From NCBI GenBank assembly GCA_030268105.1, contig BSDZ01000014.1, positions 201,501-265,500 on the forward strand: a DNA stretch of 64,000 nucleotides, read 5' to 3'. The stretch comes from Volvox africanus. Lineage: Eukaryota > Chlorophyta > Chlorophyceae > Chlamydomonadales > Volvocaceae. Numbering within the stretch: position 1 is the stretch's first letter; every line of letters begins with the position of its first letter. Under the pieces are notes generated by a model that had not been told where the DNA came from, did not search any database, and saw only the letters and a list, made by a program, of their open reading frames with translations. Shown one piece after another: positions 12,060-22,950 of this stretch. The position numbers and the translations under genes were made by a program.

Positions 12060-13153
12060 TGTGTGGGATAGGGGGGTACATCACCCGTGGCCACTGCATT
12101 GGGCGACGCGCACGGTGTACAGCAGGCTCGCGATGCAATGGGTGTCCCATGGACGGTCCCACCTGCCGTCATGGAGTACCATCAGTATCAGTACCCGCAA
12201 AATGGCCTGCATGAATTCGCTAGGCCTGGTATCACAAGGTGCCAACAGCCTTGGACGTAGGGCATACCCTGAATCGCCAATAATGTACGGAGGGATGGTG
12301 TTTCCATCCACCATAATGGCCCCCTATCAAGAAGGCCTTCCTCTGCACGGGTTTGAAGAGAACTTGCAGACAGTACACGCGAGTCATGACAGCTCCCATC
12401 CATCCTGAGAACACGTCGTAGAATTACCCATAATAGTCGCAAACAACCTGGGTGTTGAGGGTGTAATCATCCTTCCGGACACAAAAGGAATCGTCATAAA
12501 ACGGTGTTGGAATGGCCTGTGGCATGAAATTTGTGTGCCGTCAATACTACCCACACATCCAACAATACCACGCACAGTAAACTCCTCAGATATCCGTTTC
12601 AAACGTGCCTGAGAGGGGAAAGATACCAACCCACGCATAAGTTTTACCACAACATGGATGAACTCCCCATAAACTTGCACGCAGCTGCCGGAGTAACCCC
12701 GAACACCAACGCCACAGTCCAGAAGTCAGCTCCTTTGGCAAGCTTGTAAAGGCCTATTGCCAGCTTACGTTCGGGTTCTACCGGTTGTCGGAACTTTGAC
12801 ACGCCACCCGCCAAGTCGGGACCCAGTTGTCGTAGTAGTTGATCAAAGTATGAGCGTGTTACCCTCAGATGCTTCACGTGCTCAGCGTCGCTCCACACGT
12901 CTGCTTTGAAATACCCCCATGTTTGTTGAGGCCGGGGTTGCACATAGTAAGGCGATGTCACGAGACGGAAACGGTGCGGGTTCCCGATGACGGCCACTGC
13001 CGCGTTATGCAAGGCTTTCATGTCGTCAACTCGGTTGGTGTCCACAGCAATTCCAGTTAGAAGGGCTGCCATCGCGATGAAAACCAGTGATATAGTTGCT
13101 AATACGCACGCTATGGCAGCGAATACCTGCCTATTCCTTTCGGAGCCCATCAC
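12060..13153 (-). pseudogene. PIF/Harbinger-type DDE transposase, frameshifted
   Basis: Seen: an N-terminal ORF (13153 to about 12650, 169 codons) with an HTH-like region ending FWTVALVFGVTP. A frame change follows at about 12650-12680 into VQVYGEFIHVV...FTVRGIVGCVGSIDGTQISC (to about 12500), which carries the first catalytic Asp in the family context GxIDGTxI. A second frame change is near 12390-12440. A third frame from about 12314 carries VDGNTIPPYIIGDSGYALRP, holding the second Asp (GDSGY). The final Glu region is degraded (GRWDRPW remains of GRLKGRWR). Known: HARBI1-like transposases have this D-D-E order. At least three frame disruptions make this a dead copy unless small introns explain some of them. 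No TIRs or target duplication were found. Confidence 0.8.
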
Positions 13154-13463
13154 AGCATAAGCGTAGGATGTGCATCAGGTAAGAACTGTAAAAGGTAGCC
13201 TGATTGCATCTTATATTGAGATGTATCGTGTCGTAGTACGTAATCCGCGCCTTAATCCTTGACCTTGAGAACACGACTGAGATTAGTGTCGGATTAGGCT
13301 GGATTACACAGGATCAAGAAGAGCCGAATCTGTCCAAGTTGATCAAGTGTAAACACCCTCTTGTGTTGATGGATTTAAGGGTTTTTCTGAAGCACAAGAT
13401 CGACTAAATAAATCTCAAAACCTTTCTGAAATGTCAAAGGGGTGAAATATTTCCTAGTTATCG
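13154..13463. other. Intergenic, nothing seen
   Basis: A/T-rich spacer between the transposase remnant and the next exon-like block. No ORF or repeat of note. Confidence 0.4.
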
Positions 13464-14325
13464 GTGGCTAGAATGAAATATAATAACGTCGAAGGTAAGT
13501 TATGCCTGAAACCAAATGTGATGCCTGTGGCGGAGGAGAGTTTTAATAATTTCACTCTATTTATTTTGCAGACTACGAACGATGGTGCCGCAGTGCAGCG
13601 TATCATACAGGGCCTTTTCGAATGTCGTGATGAAGAGTATGCGGCCTAATACGAGCATGGTGAGCGGCGGCGCCGCAATCACGAACATTCCTAGACAGGA
13701 TACGTTCGTCACGCAGCTGATGTCTATCAGGAATCCCGACAAAACGTGGATACATGTGTGTAATGATCCGTTGTTCGGTTATTATTCTTTTCCTGCTTCT
13801 AATTTACATTCAATTCACTTCATGAATCGCAGTCATAACGATTAAGAAAGACTGCACAAAGCCGACCAGACCGCTATAGTTCAGGATATGCGAGAGCCTG
13901 TCACCGATGTGTACATTCTTTCTGACCGGCTGGAACGAGCACCAACCACCAGGAGAGCTTCTTATGCTGGCGCAAGTGCATGCTGATGATCCATGCACGG
14001 CTATTATGCGGCTCCTGCATAACAGCTTAGGTAACCTTGGAATGTTTTTTATGAATAAAATTGTGTCTACATAACGAATGCATGAACGTATTTATGGGTT
14101 CTTGAAACGCTATTGACTTGTTGCAGTCCGTCGTACAGTTGACCATTATCACAGTCGTGAGTAATTACTAAATGATCAATAAATGATCGATTTGTTGTAT
14201 TATTTCCTTTAAGGCAATTGATGTACTTGTTTGCCTACCTCTATTCCCACAGTGGTGGGGCAGCATCGAAGTAGACGTTTGTCGAACCAGGCGTGGTTCG
14301 TGAAGCAGCTGACCGTGCATTGAAA
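13464..14325. other. Exon-like block, strand unresolved
   Basis: Both strands give protein-like peptides beside splice-like sites. Plus: DTFVTQLMSIRNPDKTWIH (about 13700-13752), GWNEHQPPGELLMLAQVHAD (about 13930-13985) and LSNQAWFVKQLTVH before a TGA near 14322. Minus: RAWIISMHLRQHKKLSWW (about 14000-13940), LNYSGLVGFVQSFLIVMTAI (about 13890-13835) and MFVIAAPPLTMLVLGRILFI (about 13690-13630), which would be a membrane protein. The two readings are mutual antisense, so at most one is real. I recognise neither. Confidence 0.35.
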
Positions 14326-14953
14326 GAAATGAAATGAGCGGGTGATGACGTAGAAGCGAGTTGAGTAGGTAGGTAGGCTGAGTACCGACACCCTAAGGGC
14401 TCGGTGCGTAAGGTATGGCATAGAGTGGGGCTCACAAGTGCAATGGCGATGTCCTTACGATCGTGTTACAAGCAATGAAATAGAGAACGGAGCAACACCG
14501 ATATGAGGCAATGCGTACGGGGGTAAAGACATGGCACCTATGACGAATGGACTAATGGCGGACACAGATAGACAGTTCGGATGTGTTCGCAATAAAAGAA
14601 CGTAGTGAAGGATGGAAACCCTATAGGCATAAAGCCTGTACGACAGAATGCCGTACCACGTACCTCCAACACCTTACAATCCGACATGGACGCGTTTTTT
14701 GGTGCGCGCGCGTAGATCTGGGCACACGTGCGTGGCGCCCGCGGAGAACGTTGTATCCCGAGGGGCTGTGTGCCCCCAATGTAGCTATATAGGGTTTCCA
14801 TGTGATCGGCTAAGCGGGGATTGGCACCGGGCGGCCCGGGGTTGTAGTATGATCGGGTTAGGGCCCGCTGATGGGCTTGAGAAATGTTGGTGTGCGTTTG
14901 GATTACCGTTTCCGTTGTCTGACACCCACTCCTTGCCATTCTTAATCTCACAG
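14326..14953. other. No supported gene
   Basis: Between the exon-like block and the pyruvate-kinase-like exon only overlapping antisense ORFs are present, without motifs or splice-consistent chains. Confidence 0.35.
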
Positions 14954-15118
14954 CAAGCTGGAGTCCATTGCATTGTCCACTGTGCGTGCTGCGGACTGTG
15001 TGGGTGCCCTGGTTGTGGTGTACACGCACATGGGCAAGACCGCCCAGCTGGTCGCCAAGTACCGCCCCAATATGGGGGGCGGGCGGGCCCCGGGGCCCAG
15101 GCCGGGCCCAGTGGGCAG
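14954..15118 (+). pseudogene. Isolated pyruvate-kinase C-domain-like exon
   Basis: After a clear acceptor (CTTAATCTCACAG, ending 14953) the plus strand reads KLESIALSTVRAADCVGALV then VVYTHMGKTAQLVAKYRPNM. Known: pyruvate kinases have ES(I/L)ASSAVR.A...(I)VV.T..G.TA.LVAKYRP at the start of the C-terminal regulatory domain, so the match covers about 40 residues in register. The family then continues VPI..., but here the frame enters a G/C-rich run (GGGRAPGPRPGP) to a donor at 15119. No catalytic-domain exons (KIENxEG, GDLGVE, MLSGETAxG) were found upstream, so this looks like a broken or transposed fragment. A PK-derived domain in another protein is the alternative. Confidence 0.6.
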
Positions 15119-16483
15119 GTAGGCGTGGCACGACAGCCCAACGGTGCGACATGCTTCAACCATCAGCTGTCGCCGCAGGCCTGTCCATGTGCAAGCTGCC
15201 TCTCATGAAGCGCACGATACGTCCGGTTGCTTGCCGCATCCAATAGTTTCTGCACGCATATCTCAAGGGAATCTGTGCCAGGGTCATAAAAACTCAGTTG
15301 TACGCCTTGTTCATCATAGAGTCAGTGCGAAATGTAGCTGCTGAGCCACAGCCAGGGCTTCTATTTCGGTGGGCAAGATACTGTCTTGCAGGAGCTGCCC
15401 GGGAATACAGGTCGGCAGTGCAATCTGGCGACAGCACTTCCACATACGATAAGAGCACATGTCTCATGGTAGCTGCCCAATTGCCTGCAATGGCGCCTAC
15501 TGAAGCTATATTCTAACGACTGCGGGAAGCGCGGTTTCAATGGAGCAGTCATGGTTTGTGACTCACCACGCAGAGCGTGCTACCGATGAACACGTCGACA
15601 CGTCTTACACTGCTCCTTAACTGATGCCTCTGGCGCCTGCACATTACAGCGTGTGCACAGTTTTCTTATGGAGTTCATCATTTTTTAAATGGAAGTGAAT
15701 GTATTTCTCCGAACGAGAGAAAAAACTATATGGGGCATATGTCCTCGATGAATATTGCAATCTGAGTTCCTGAACTGTTTAGCTGGTATCCCTACTGGTA
15801 TGACTATGGTGTGCGCACCTAGTACGTTATGCATGCGCACTATGAACTGTACTGACGCTACAAGTTTGGGCCGCTCCGCCTTCCAAATATGTCACTCCGC
15901 TCCGTTTCGCAAGGCCAACCCCCGTTCTTGTGCTTTTCTCGGTTTTGCGTTTTATCATATGTGATTTCCATGCACTGTGGCTATCATAAACGACGGCTGT
16001 GTGCATTTGTCTCTAGTGGCAGGAGAACATCCGCGGGCCATTGGTCTCCAGCTTTACATATGCTTTTACGTGACGTGAAGGACTATCGAGAGATGCTTCA
16101 ATAAGACCATTTTGCCACCCTGACTCGCGTGTACGCCTATACGAAAACTATTCTGCCTCGTGGCCCCGATGCAGTTCTGCGACTGACTGCTTGAAACACC
16201 TGATGGCGAGCGAAGACTACACGATCGGCCAGCTGCAGGGCGCCCGTGATATGGCCGAGAAGGAATATTTCATCGAACAAGTAATGTGTCCGTAAGTTGA
16301 AATAGAATACCTTCTTATTAATTGCTTTTATCATTGATAAAAATGAGCATCTATGTGCGTTTTTCGTTTTTGTCCAATCTATGAGCAATAACCGATATGC
16401 CATTACAGTATGCGTTGAAACATATGAAACGTTAACCTATAGCTAGGTTACCTATATCCGTCAACGACTTTTCAAATTTACAG
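15119..16483. other. No resolved gene
   Basis: Two plus-strand peptides look exon-like: QGFYFGGQDTVLQELPGN (about 15350-15410) and LMASEDYTIGQLQGARDMAE (about 16200-16260, before a GTAATG donor near 16280). They cannot be joined in phase to anything and are not recognised. The rest is non-coding by eye. Confidence 0.3.
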
Positions 16484-16782
16484 TAGTTGTTGCTCTCGGA
16501 ACAAAAGCCATTGCCATTTCTGTTACAATTGCACTGTGCTAATAAAGGCCTAGGTCAAGAACCGAAGGCCTGACGGACCAAGGAAAGAAACCAGCAACAC
16601 TACGGGCGACGCGACAAGGGGTGGGCGGGCGGGCGCGTGCTGAACAATTAAAACAAGATAATAGGAACGACTACGAATAAATACAGCCCTGAGGACACGG
16701 GCTGAGGTAAGGCCCTTAGTTTAAACGCCTTACCTAGGCCTTACGCCTAACTAACCCGGCTTCCTAACGCAAGCCCGCATTA
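16484..16782. repeat. Left terminal block (A'-spacer-B) of the YR element
   Basis: It begins TAGTTGTTGCTCTCGG, contains a CAATTGCACTGTGCTAATAA block, and ends in the B repeat (GCAAGCCCGCATTA). Its last two bases overlap the start of the internal A repeat. The same block stands alone, reversed, at 39703-39939. Confidence 0.8.
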
Positions 16783-16890
16783 GTTGTTGCTCTCGGAACA
16801 AAAGCCAAAGAAAAGATACCAGCGCTTAACGGTTGAAGTACTGAACTCCAAACGGCGCGACCCGGCCAACCGCTAGAGGGCCAAAAAAGG

Positions 16891-17775
16891 CTAAGGCTTT
16901 AGGGCAGGCGCGAACACCCAAGTCAAGATAATGCTCCCGCAAAGCCGACGAATCCAACTCCAACCACCAAAGGCTTCCACAACCTCCATGGGAACACCAG
17001 CTGCACAGGCCGCCGAGGCACCACCTCGCCTTAGACTACACAGAGTGTGCACGCCCCGAAGGCTCTGCAAACCAAACTGACCAAGCACCAGGTCGAACCA
17101 ACGCTCTGCCCCTCGAGTAGACTGACGGACAGGCCAAAGACGAGACTGGTCCTGAGCTAAACGCTGCAACAAGGCAACTCGGAGAAACAGAAGACCACAA
17201 AGAAGAAACTGCAGCACTGGGGCACGTTCAGCAGACACTACCCTACCTTTCCAGTTAAGGGGCTTGCCCTGGAAAACCGGGATACCTCCCAACTCCACCA
17301 CACGTGCCCAACAAACCGACAGGAGGCAATCTGGGCGCAGGAACAAACAAAAAAAACCCAAAACAACAAATAAAAGCGGCAAGATAACTGGAGAGCTAAC
17401 CGAAACTAACGGTAACGCCTCATACAGCACCCAAGCACTCTCCGCACTGAAGGCTAAGACTAAAGAGGAGGTGGGGGAAAGGGAGACCTGAAGACGCTCT
17501 CAACCCTTTCTGAAGGCCACAAGCAAGGTATTGTCTCCCGCACAAGGCTTAGGATAACCCAGAAGGTCGTGAATTGTGTTAACAACACTGAAGTATGGCT
17601 GTGCGGTACGCGCCTGGACAGTGCCTTTTGCCGCAAGAAACTGACCCCACAACAAGCCTGCATAGAAGGATGCCGGGAGGAACTCCAAGCCTTCCATCAC
17701 ACAAAAAACCGCACAAAGGCCGCAAAAAAGAGAACCATAAGACCGCCAAGTACTAGCACCAACCCGAGCCATCAC
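16891..17775 (-). pseudogene. Tyrosine recombinase, frameshifted
   Basis: Two minus-strand ORFs form one recombinase. 17775-17500 holds the helical core-binding domain (YAGLLWGQFLAAKGTVQART, then a PYFSVVNTIHDLLGYP helix). 17430-16891 holds the catalytic domain, ending CSLRRGGASAACAAGVPMEV then VEAFGGWSWIRR. Known: YR box II is HxLRRGxxS/T...GWxS; here Cys stands where the His is expected and the final Tyr cannot be placed. One frame change separates the halves near 17430-17500. This copy is probably inactive. Confidence 0.65.
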
Positions 17776-18134
17776 GATCTAACGGTTGGAGACGGGCCGA
17801 ATGATCTAACCCTGCAGCTCCCGGCTGAAGATGAGAAACCAGCAGGTCCGAAACCACGGGAGGGGCAGTAACCAAACCCAGATTAAGGCCATAACTAGGG
17901 GCCGCCCTAGCAACGGCATTAGCCTCAAGAGACAAATGACGGTTACTTCACGAGCATATCCGCCGACCACACGAAGATGAGCAGACTGGATGCCGAATTT
18001 GCCACCGATGATGGCAACGAAAACATTATGTCCCACAGCGGGTACTGAACTCGAAGAGTCTTGCTGAAGAGCCGAAGGCACAGCGGTTAATAACAGAAAG
18101 CGCGCCAAAGGCGCGAGACCTGTTTAGTTATTCA

Positions 18135-18284
18135 GCGCGTGCTGAACAATTAAAACAAGATAATAGGAACGACTAAGAATAAATACAGCCCTGAGGACAC
18201 GGGCTGAGGTAAGGCCCTTAGTTTAAACGCCTTACCTAGGCCTTACGCCTAACTAACCCGGCTTCCTAACGCAAGCCCGCATTA
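18135..18284. repeat. Right B repeat of the YR element
   Basis: 150 bp matching 16633-16782, with one visible substitution in GACTA(C/A)GAAT. It ends GCAAGCCCGCATTA, directly against the transposase-like ORF to the right. Confidence 0.85.
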
Positions 18285-18761
18285 TGCCGATTGGGGTCAA
18301 GTTCCCACCAACCTGCTAGATAATGCCCTCCGTGCAGCATACTCAAGGCACTGTACAGCATTTCTGTAGCAATTAAAAGACATTCAACAACGTGCCTGAA
18401 ATCTTCACAAATAGAAGCGATATTTAGGCCCCACAAGGCACAGAGCCACACAAGGCGGTCGTCATTTTCAAGACGTACCAAGCAAAGCATAATTCTGGTT
18501 CTAGGATCAAGCTTGTGCGGCCTACCACCTTTTGTTTCCTTGTGTCGATTCAGCGGACGATTCCTTAGCATATCCCGCGGCTTTAGAAGGTACGAACTTG
18601 GTCAAGGAGAGTCCATAAAAACAGTCATAAGTTGCTCTAATTGGAATGGCGTAAGAATTGTTGATACTTTGAAGAGGGTCATTGGCAATATACTGCGAGT
18701 AAAGTCTTTTCGCCTGTTCCATACGTAGCATTGTGTTCAAGTGCAGAAATACCAGTCGCAA
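18285..18761 (-). pseudogene. Transposase N-terminal fragment cut by the YR element
   Basis: Minus-strand peptides MEQAKRLYSQYIANDP (from about 18720) and, in another frame, GGRPHKLDPRTRIMLCLVRL and GLNIASICEDFRHVV (18545-18380) resemble the GRPxKLxPxxRIxLxLxxL helix-turn-helix start of PIF/Harbinger-like transposases. The frame runs straight into the B repeat at 18284. The catalytic part was not found to the left of 16484. Assignment rests on the HTH motif only. Confidence 0.45.
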
Positions 18762-19680
18762 GCATAGGACGAGTAAATGCTGCTGTGGTGCGACCAGTCG
18801 GTGTCACTGTCATTGTCCAATATAGCGATACAGCATACGAGCAAATTTGTACTTATCTATATGACTGTTGGATCCCACGTTTTGTAAACTCCACGAAGTA
18901 AACTGATCTTACCAGAAGTCTCGGTTCTATCCTAATATATGTTCGGTAATCCACTATATATAGGACGCCACTATATGTGGGACACCACGTAAGAATGACG
19001 TCGACGCAAAGCCGCCAAGGGTATTGCAAGTCGTATTGCGTCATACCGCGCTTGCTCCATTACGCAGCGTTCTGGCTAACTCTTTCAAAGGTCGATAGTG
19101 AAACCAATGATTTTTAAGTTTATCCCAAATGAAGTTTTCCTGGAGATTGAAAAAGCCACCTTCCTGAAGTCGCCTGAACGGGGAAGTTGGTGCACAATGT
19201 TGTGAAAACTGTCGTCGCAACAGCTGAGAAAGGTCCAGTTCAGCACAAGCTGGATAAGCGAGCTGCCACTATGCCTCCAGCCACAAGGACACTCCAAAGT
19301 CCGGGCAAGCAATAGATCGTTACAAACGGCTAAAGAAGCTAGTCAGCTTCGGGGAATAAGTAGCGACTTGGTGAAGGATCGTACATAAGACCCTTCACAT
19401 TTGAAATTCAGCCGCAGTACGTTCATGACAATGCGTTCAACCAATGAACACATGAAGAAGTCTGACTGAATATCACAACACTCCCACGCGGGCAGACTTC
19501 CCGTACGCACTGCAAGCATATGATATGACAATTGCGTCTGTGAATTCAAACAAAGACAGCATTAAAACTCAACTGCGACGACGAGGCGCAACGTTGGTGA
19601 CCGATAGAAAAATAGAAGCTTCCACGCGGATCTAGAGCGGTAAAACGAATCTACCTCCCACGTAGTGTCAATCGGGAAAG
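18762..19680. other. No supported gene; 3' flank of Copia A
   Basis: Contains a weak R1-like fragment (GGATCCCACG near 18871). No LTR-like partner of the sequence right of 26176 was recognised here, so the 3' LTR of Copia A is missing or too diverged to see. Confidence 0.4.
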
Positions 19681-22600
19681 CTACCTCAGACCCATCCCTG
19701 CAACACAAAACTTAAACTTCCCGTTAGGTAGGGATTTAGTGAACACATCCGCCAACTGCTCCGCAGTGGAGCAATGAACCATGCGGATTTCACCCCGCTC
19801 AATACGCTCCCGTGCAAAATGATGGCAGATGTCCAGGTGCTTTGTGTGAGCCGTGGATATCGGACTTTCTAGCATCGCAATGCATGCGGTGCTATCACAC
19901 TTTATTGGAACCGCGCCCACACGAACACCCAAATCGTGCAACAAGTGACGCAGCCACAGTGCATCCTTAATAGACGCTGCAGTCGCCATGTACTCGGCCT
20001 CCGCTGTAGATGTAGCCACGGTAGGCTGAAGCTTCGACGACCAAGTTATGCCTCCTCCGTTTAGTAAATATACAAAGCCTGTGGTTGATCGACGGCCCTC
20101 AGCTCCCGCCAGATCTGAATCACAGTAGCCCTGAACATGGGCTCCACCACCAAACTTAATTCCCAGAGCCTGTGTTCCCATCAAGTACCGCAGCACACCC
20201 TTTGCTGCGTTCCAGTGGTTGATAGTTGGCTTTGCCATAAACCTTGCCAATGAACCAACCGCAAAAGAAATATCAGGCCGTGAGCAGACGGCCAAATACA
20301 GTAGGCTTCCAACTACCTCACTGTACGGATGAACGGATGTGTCAAGTGGATCACCTTCTGTCGTTAGTCGCAAATTCGCGTCCATAGGGGTGGCACGCGA
20401 GTTTGACCCTTTCATCCCAAACTTCTCCAAGATGTTTGAGATATACCGCCTTTGAGTGACTAAGATGGTCCGGGCAGCCTGGTCGCGCTCAATTTCAAAA
20501 CCCAGATAAAACCGGGTCTCCCCCAGATCTCGCATTGCAAACGCACGTAACAGCTGGGCCTTCACCTGCCCAATCACTGCCAGAGACTTACACTCCAACA
20601 GCAAATCATCAACGTAAACAAGAACGTAGACTGGCTCACCATTTTCGATCTTCACAAATAAGCCAGGGTCAGCCAGAGATGGCTTGAAACCCATGCTCTC
20701 CAGCTCCTTGCGCAAACGAATATACCAGGCACGAGGGGCCTGGCGAAGGCCGTACGAAGCCCGACGTAACTTGCACACTACATTAGGACCACCCAACTTA
20801 TAACCGGGCGGCTGCTCAGTGTACACTTCCTCTTCTAGCTCACCATGCAAAAACGCAGTCTTGATGTCAAGCTGATGAAGCTCGAGATCACGATCTGCAA
20901 CGACAGCCAGCAAAGCACGAAAGCTGGCATACTTCCCAACAGGGGCGAAAACCTCCCCAAAATCAACTCCTTCCTTTTGGGTAAATCCTTTTGCGACCAG
21001 GCCAGCCTTATAGCGCTCAACATTTCCATCAGCATCACGCTTTAACTTAAAGACCCATTTTAGCCCAATCTTCCGCACACCCATGGGAATCTCCTCCAGC
21101 TCCCACGTGCGAATTTCTTGAAGGGATGCCATTTCCTCATCCATTGCCGCCTTCCACTGCGGCCAATCTACACGGGACTGAGCCTCTTCCAGACTTTTAG
21201 GCTCCTCCATCTCCGGTTCCGAAGCTAGCATGGCATAGTCCTTCTGCCATCCGGGTGGCTTCCTCTGATGAATTGGCCGAGGTGGGGTTGGATCCAGGTT
21301 ACCAGATTCCCCGGTATGTCCACTAGAGCCCTGTCCCGTTTCTGAGCCAGAACCGCTGGCTACATCACCACCAGCAGTGTCACCATAGTCGCCACCACCT
21401 TCCGTCCCTGACATGCCATAATCTTCTTCCTCCCCTTCATCATCATCCTCCACTAAAGGAGGGACCTCACCGTCATCCATGCCCGCCACACCCGCATCTC
21501 CCGCGGGGGCACCAGCAGCAGGAATGACGAGAGCACCACCTGTAGCACCCACGCCGGCCACACCCGCATTTCCTGCGGGGGCACCAGCAGCGTGAGTAGC
21601 AGCAGGGACACCTGCATCAACCACATCAGCCCCGCCGGCCTGTCCTGCATTTCCCGCAGCGGCACCAGCAACAGGGACTGATGGACCATCCCTGATGCTA
21701 AACACCTCCAACTCTGGCCGAACATGATTACTAAAAGCAAACTGATCCTCAAGGAACACAACATCACGTGTGATCTGGATACGCCCGTCTCCCAACAGAA
21801 TGCGGTATGCCTTGGAGTTGGCCTCATATCCAAGGAATGTGCCCTTCTGCGCCCTTGAATCTAGCTTGTCACGCTTGCCCTTAGGCACATGCGTGTAAGC
21901 AACACAGCCAAACACACGCAGCAGCGAAACATCTGGCACCACACCAGTTAAAAGCTCATATGGGGTTTTAGGCTTCCCCGCTACTGGTGAACGATTGCGC
22001 ACAAAATTCACGACCATCAACGCCTCATGCCAATACTCCTTTGGTACAGCAGACTCAGCCAACATGGCCCTCACCTTATCCAGCAAGGTACGGTTTAGCC
22101 TCTCGGCCTTGCCGTTCTGCTGGGGGGTGTACGGCGCGGACAACTGGTGTCGTACACCATTGGAAGCACAGTACAACTGAACCTGGCGATTAACAAACTC
22201 GCCTCCACCATCCGTACGGATACACTGCAATGTGCCGTTGCTTTGCACCTGCAGCATGGTGATTGCTCTCTCCATGAAGTTAGCAACATCTGACTTCTCC
22301 TTAATGGGCTGCACAAGTGATGCTCCAGTATAGTCGTCAAGCATGGTCACGAAATACTTGTAACCACATGAAGACAGGGGCAAAGGCCCACACACATCCA
22401 AGTGCAGCAGTTGCAAATCTTTCTGTGTCTTACCCTCAGACGCAGGGAAGGGATCACAAGCATGCTTGCCTTGCTCACACCTCCGACCCTCAAACTCTCA
22501 TAATTCCTTATCAGTGACCTCTAAGCCTTTCACCATCCCCTCTTGCACCAACCGCTTCAAGTTCGTGAGGCCCAAATGTCCAAGCCGTCGGTGCCAGAGT

Positions 22601-22776
22601 GATGCCGACTTGGCCTCAGACGCCAGGAATGTAGGGGCATCCGGGAACTTAGCAAGGGAGGCGAAGTCAGCAGCAACTTGGGATGCACTGGACATGAATT
22701 TATATAGCCCAGTAGTGCAGCGACTGGGTTTCACATCACAACACACAACACAGGCCAACAAATCGCAAAACAGCAA
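19681..22776 (-). pseudogene. Copia A pol: integrase, reverse transcriptase, RNase H; in-frame TGA
   Basis: One frame runs from GAG-pre-integrase (SLWHRRLGHLGLTNLKRL, about 22605-22545) to the end of RNase H. A single TGA at 22498-22500 splits the pre-integrase part from the 911-codon remainder (22416-19681). In the 911-codon part: integrase Asp in HLDVCGP (residue about 5) and RTDGGGEF (about 68), Glu in NGKAERLN (about 100); reverse transcriptase with LVAKGFTQKEGVDF and YVDDLL (about 602); RNase H with YCDSDLAG (about 764) and STAEAEYMA (about 807); C-terminus ADVFTKSLPNGKF. The domain order INT-RT-RH is diagnostic of Ty1/copia. No DSG protease motif is readable between gag and pol; four stops in this frame lie in 22777-22950. 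Confidence 0.93.
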
Positions 22777-22950
22777 AGGTGCGCCGACGTCTGCGTGGGC
22801 TCAGAGGACAGAGATATGTGCCTTTCGATCCCCCCTCCCCTTAGCGAACTGTAACGGCACGATATTTGGCAAGAGTATCACGCGACACAGTTACTTGGGG
22901 GCCCCAGAAGTTGATGGTTGCTTTCTTTGGGCTCAGGCTTTGCTTAGGGC
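22777..22950 (-). other. Decayed gag-pol junction of Copia A
   Basis: In the shared gag/pol frame this 174-bp stretch holds several stops. Another frame reads INFWGPQVTVSRDTLAKYRA, which resembles the segment after the copia protease, so protease sequence seems largely deleted here. Confidence 0.55.

Larger units (their letters stand above)
16484..18284 (-). mobile_element. Tyrosine-recombinase element with split direct repeats
   Basis: Seen on the plus strand: A' (27 bp, 16484-16510), spacer, B (150 bp, about 16633-16782), A (27 bp, 16781-16807), about 1.33 kb of internal sequence, B again (18135-18284). The B copies differ at one obvious position; the A copies are identical over 27 bp. In the minus (coding) direction the order is B1-ORFs-A1-B2-A2. 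Known: Ngaro/PAT-type YR retroelements end in split direct repeats (A1-ORF-B1-A2-B2) and carry a tyrosine recombinase, which is what the internal ORFs encode. No reverse transcriptase is present, so this is probably an internally deleted derivative. A solo A-B terminus lies at 39703-39939. Confidence 0.75.

Noticed and set aside
12384..12680. Treating the Harbinger ORFs as separate genes
   Set aside because: They are successive frames of one transposase, with the motif order of a single protein.
14538..15152. 204-codon minus-strand ORF over the pyruvate-kinase-like exon
   Set aside because: No motif, and the opposite strand carries a recognisable enzyme segment with a splice acceptor.
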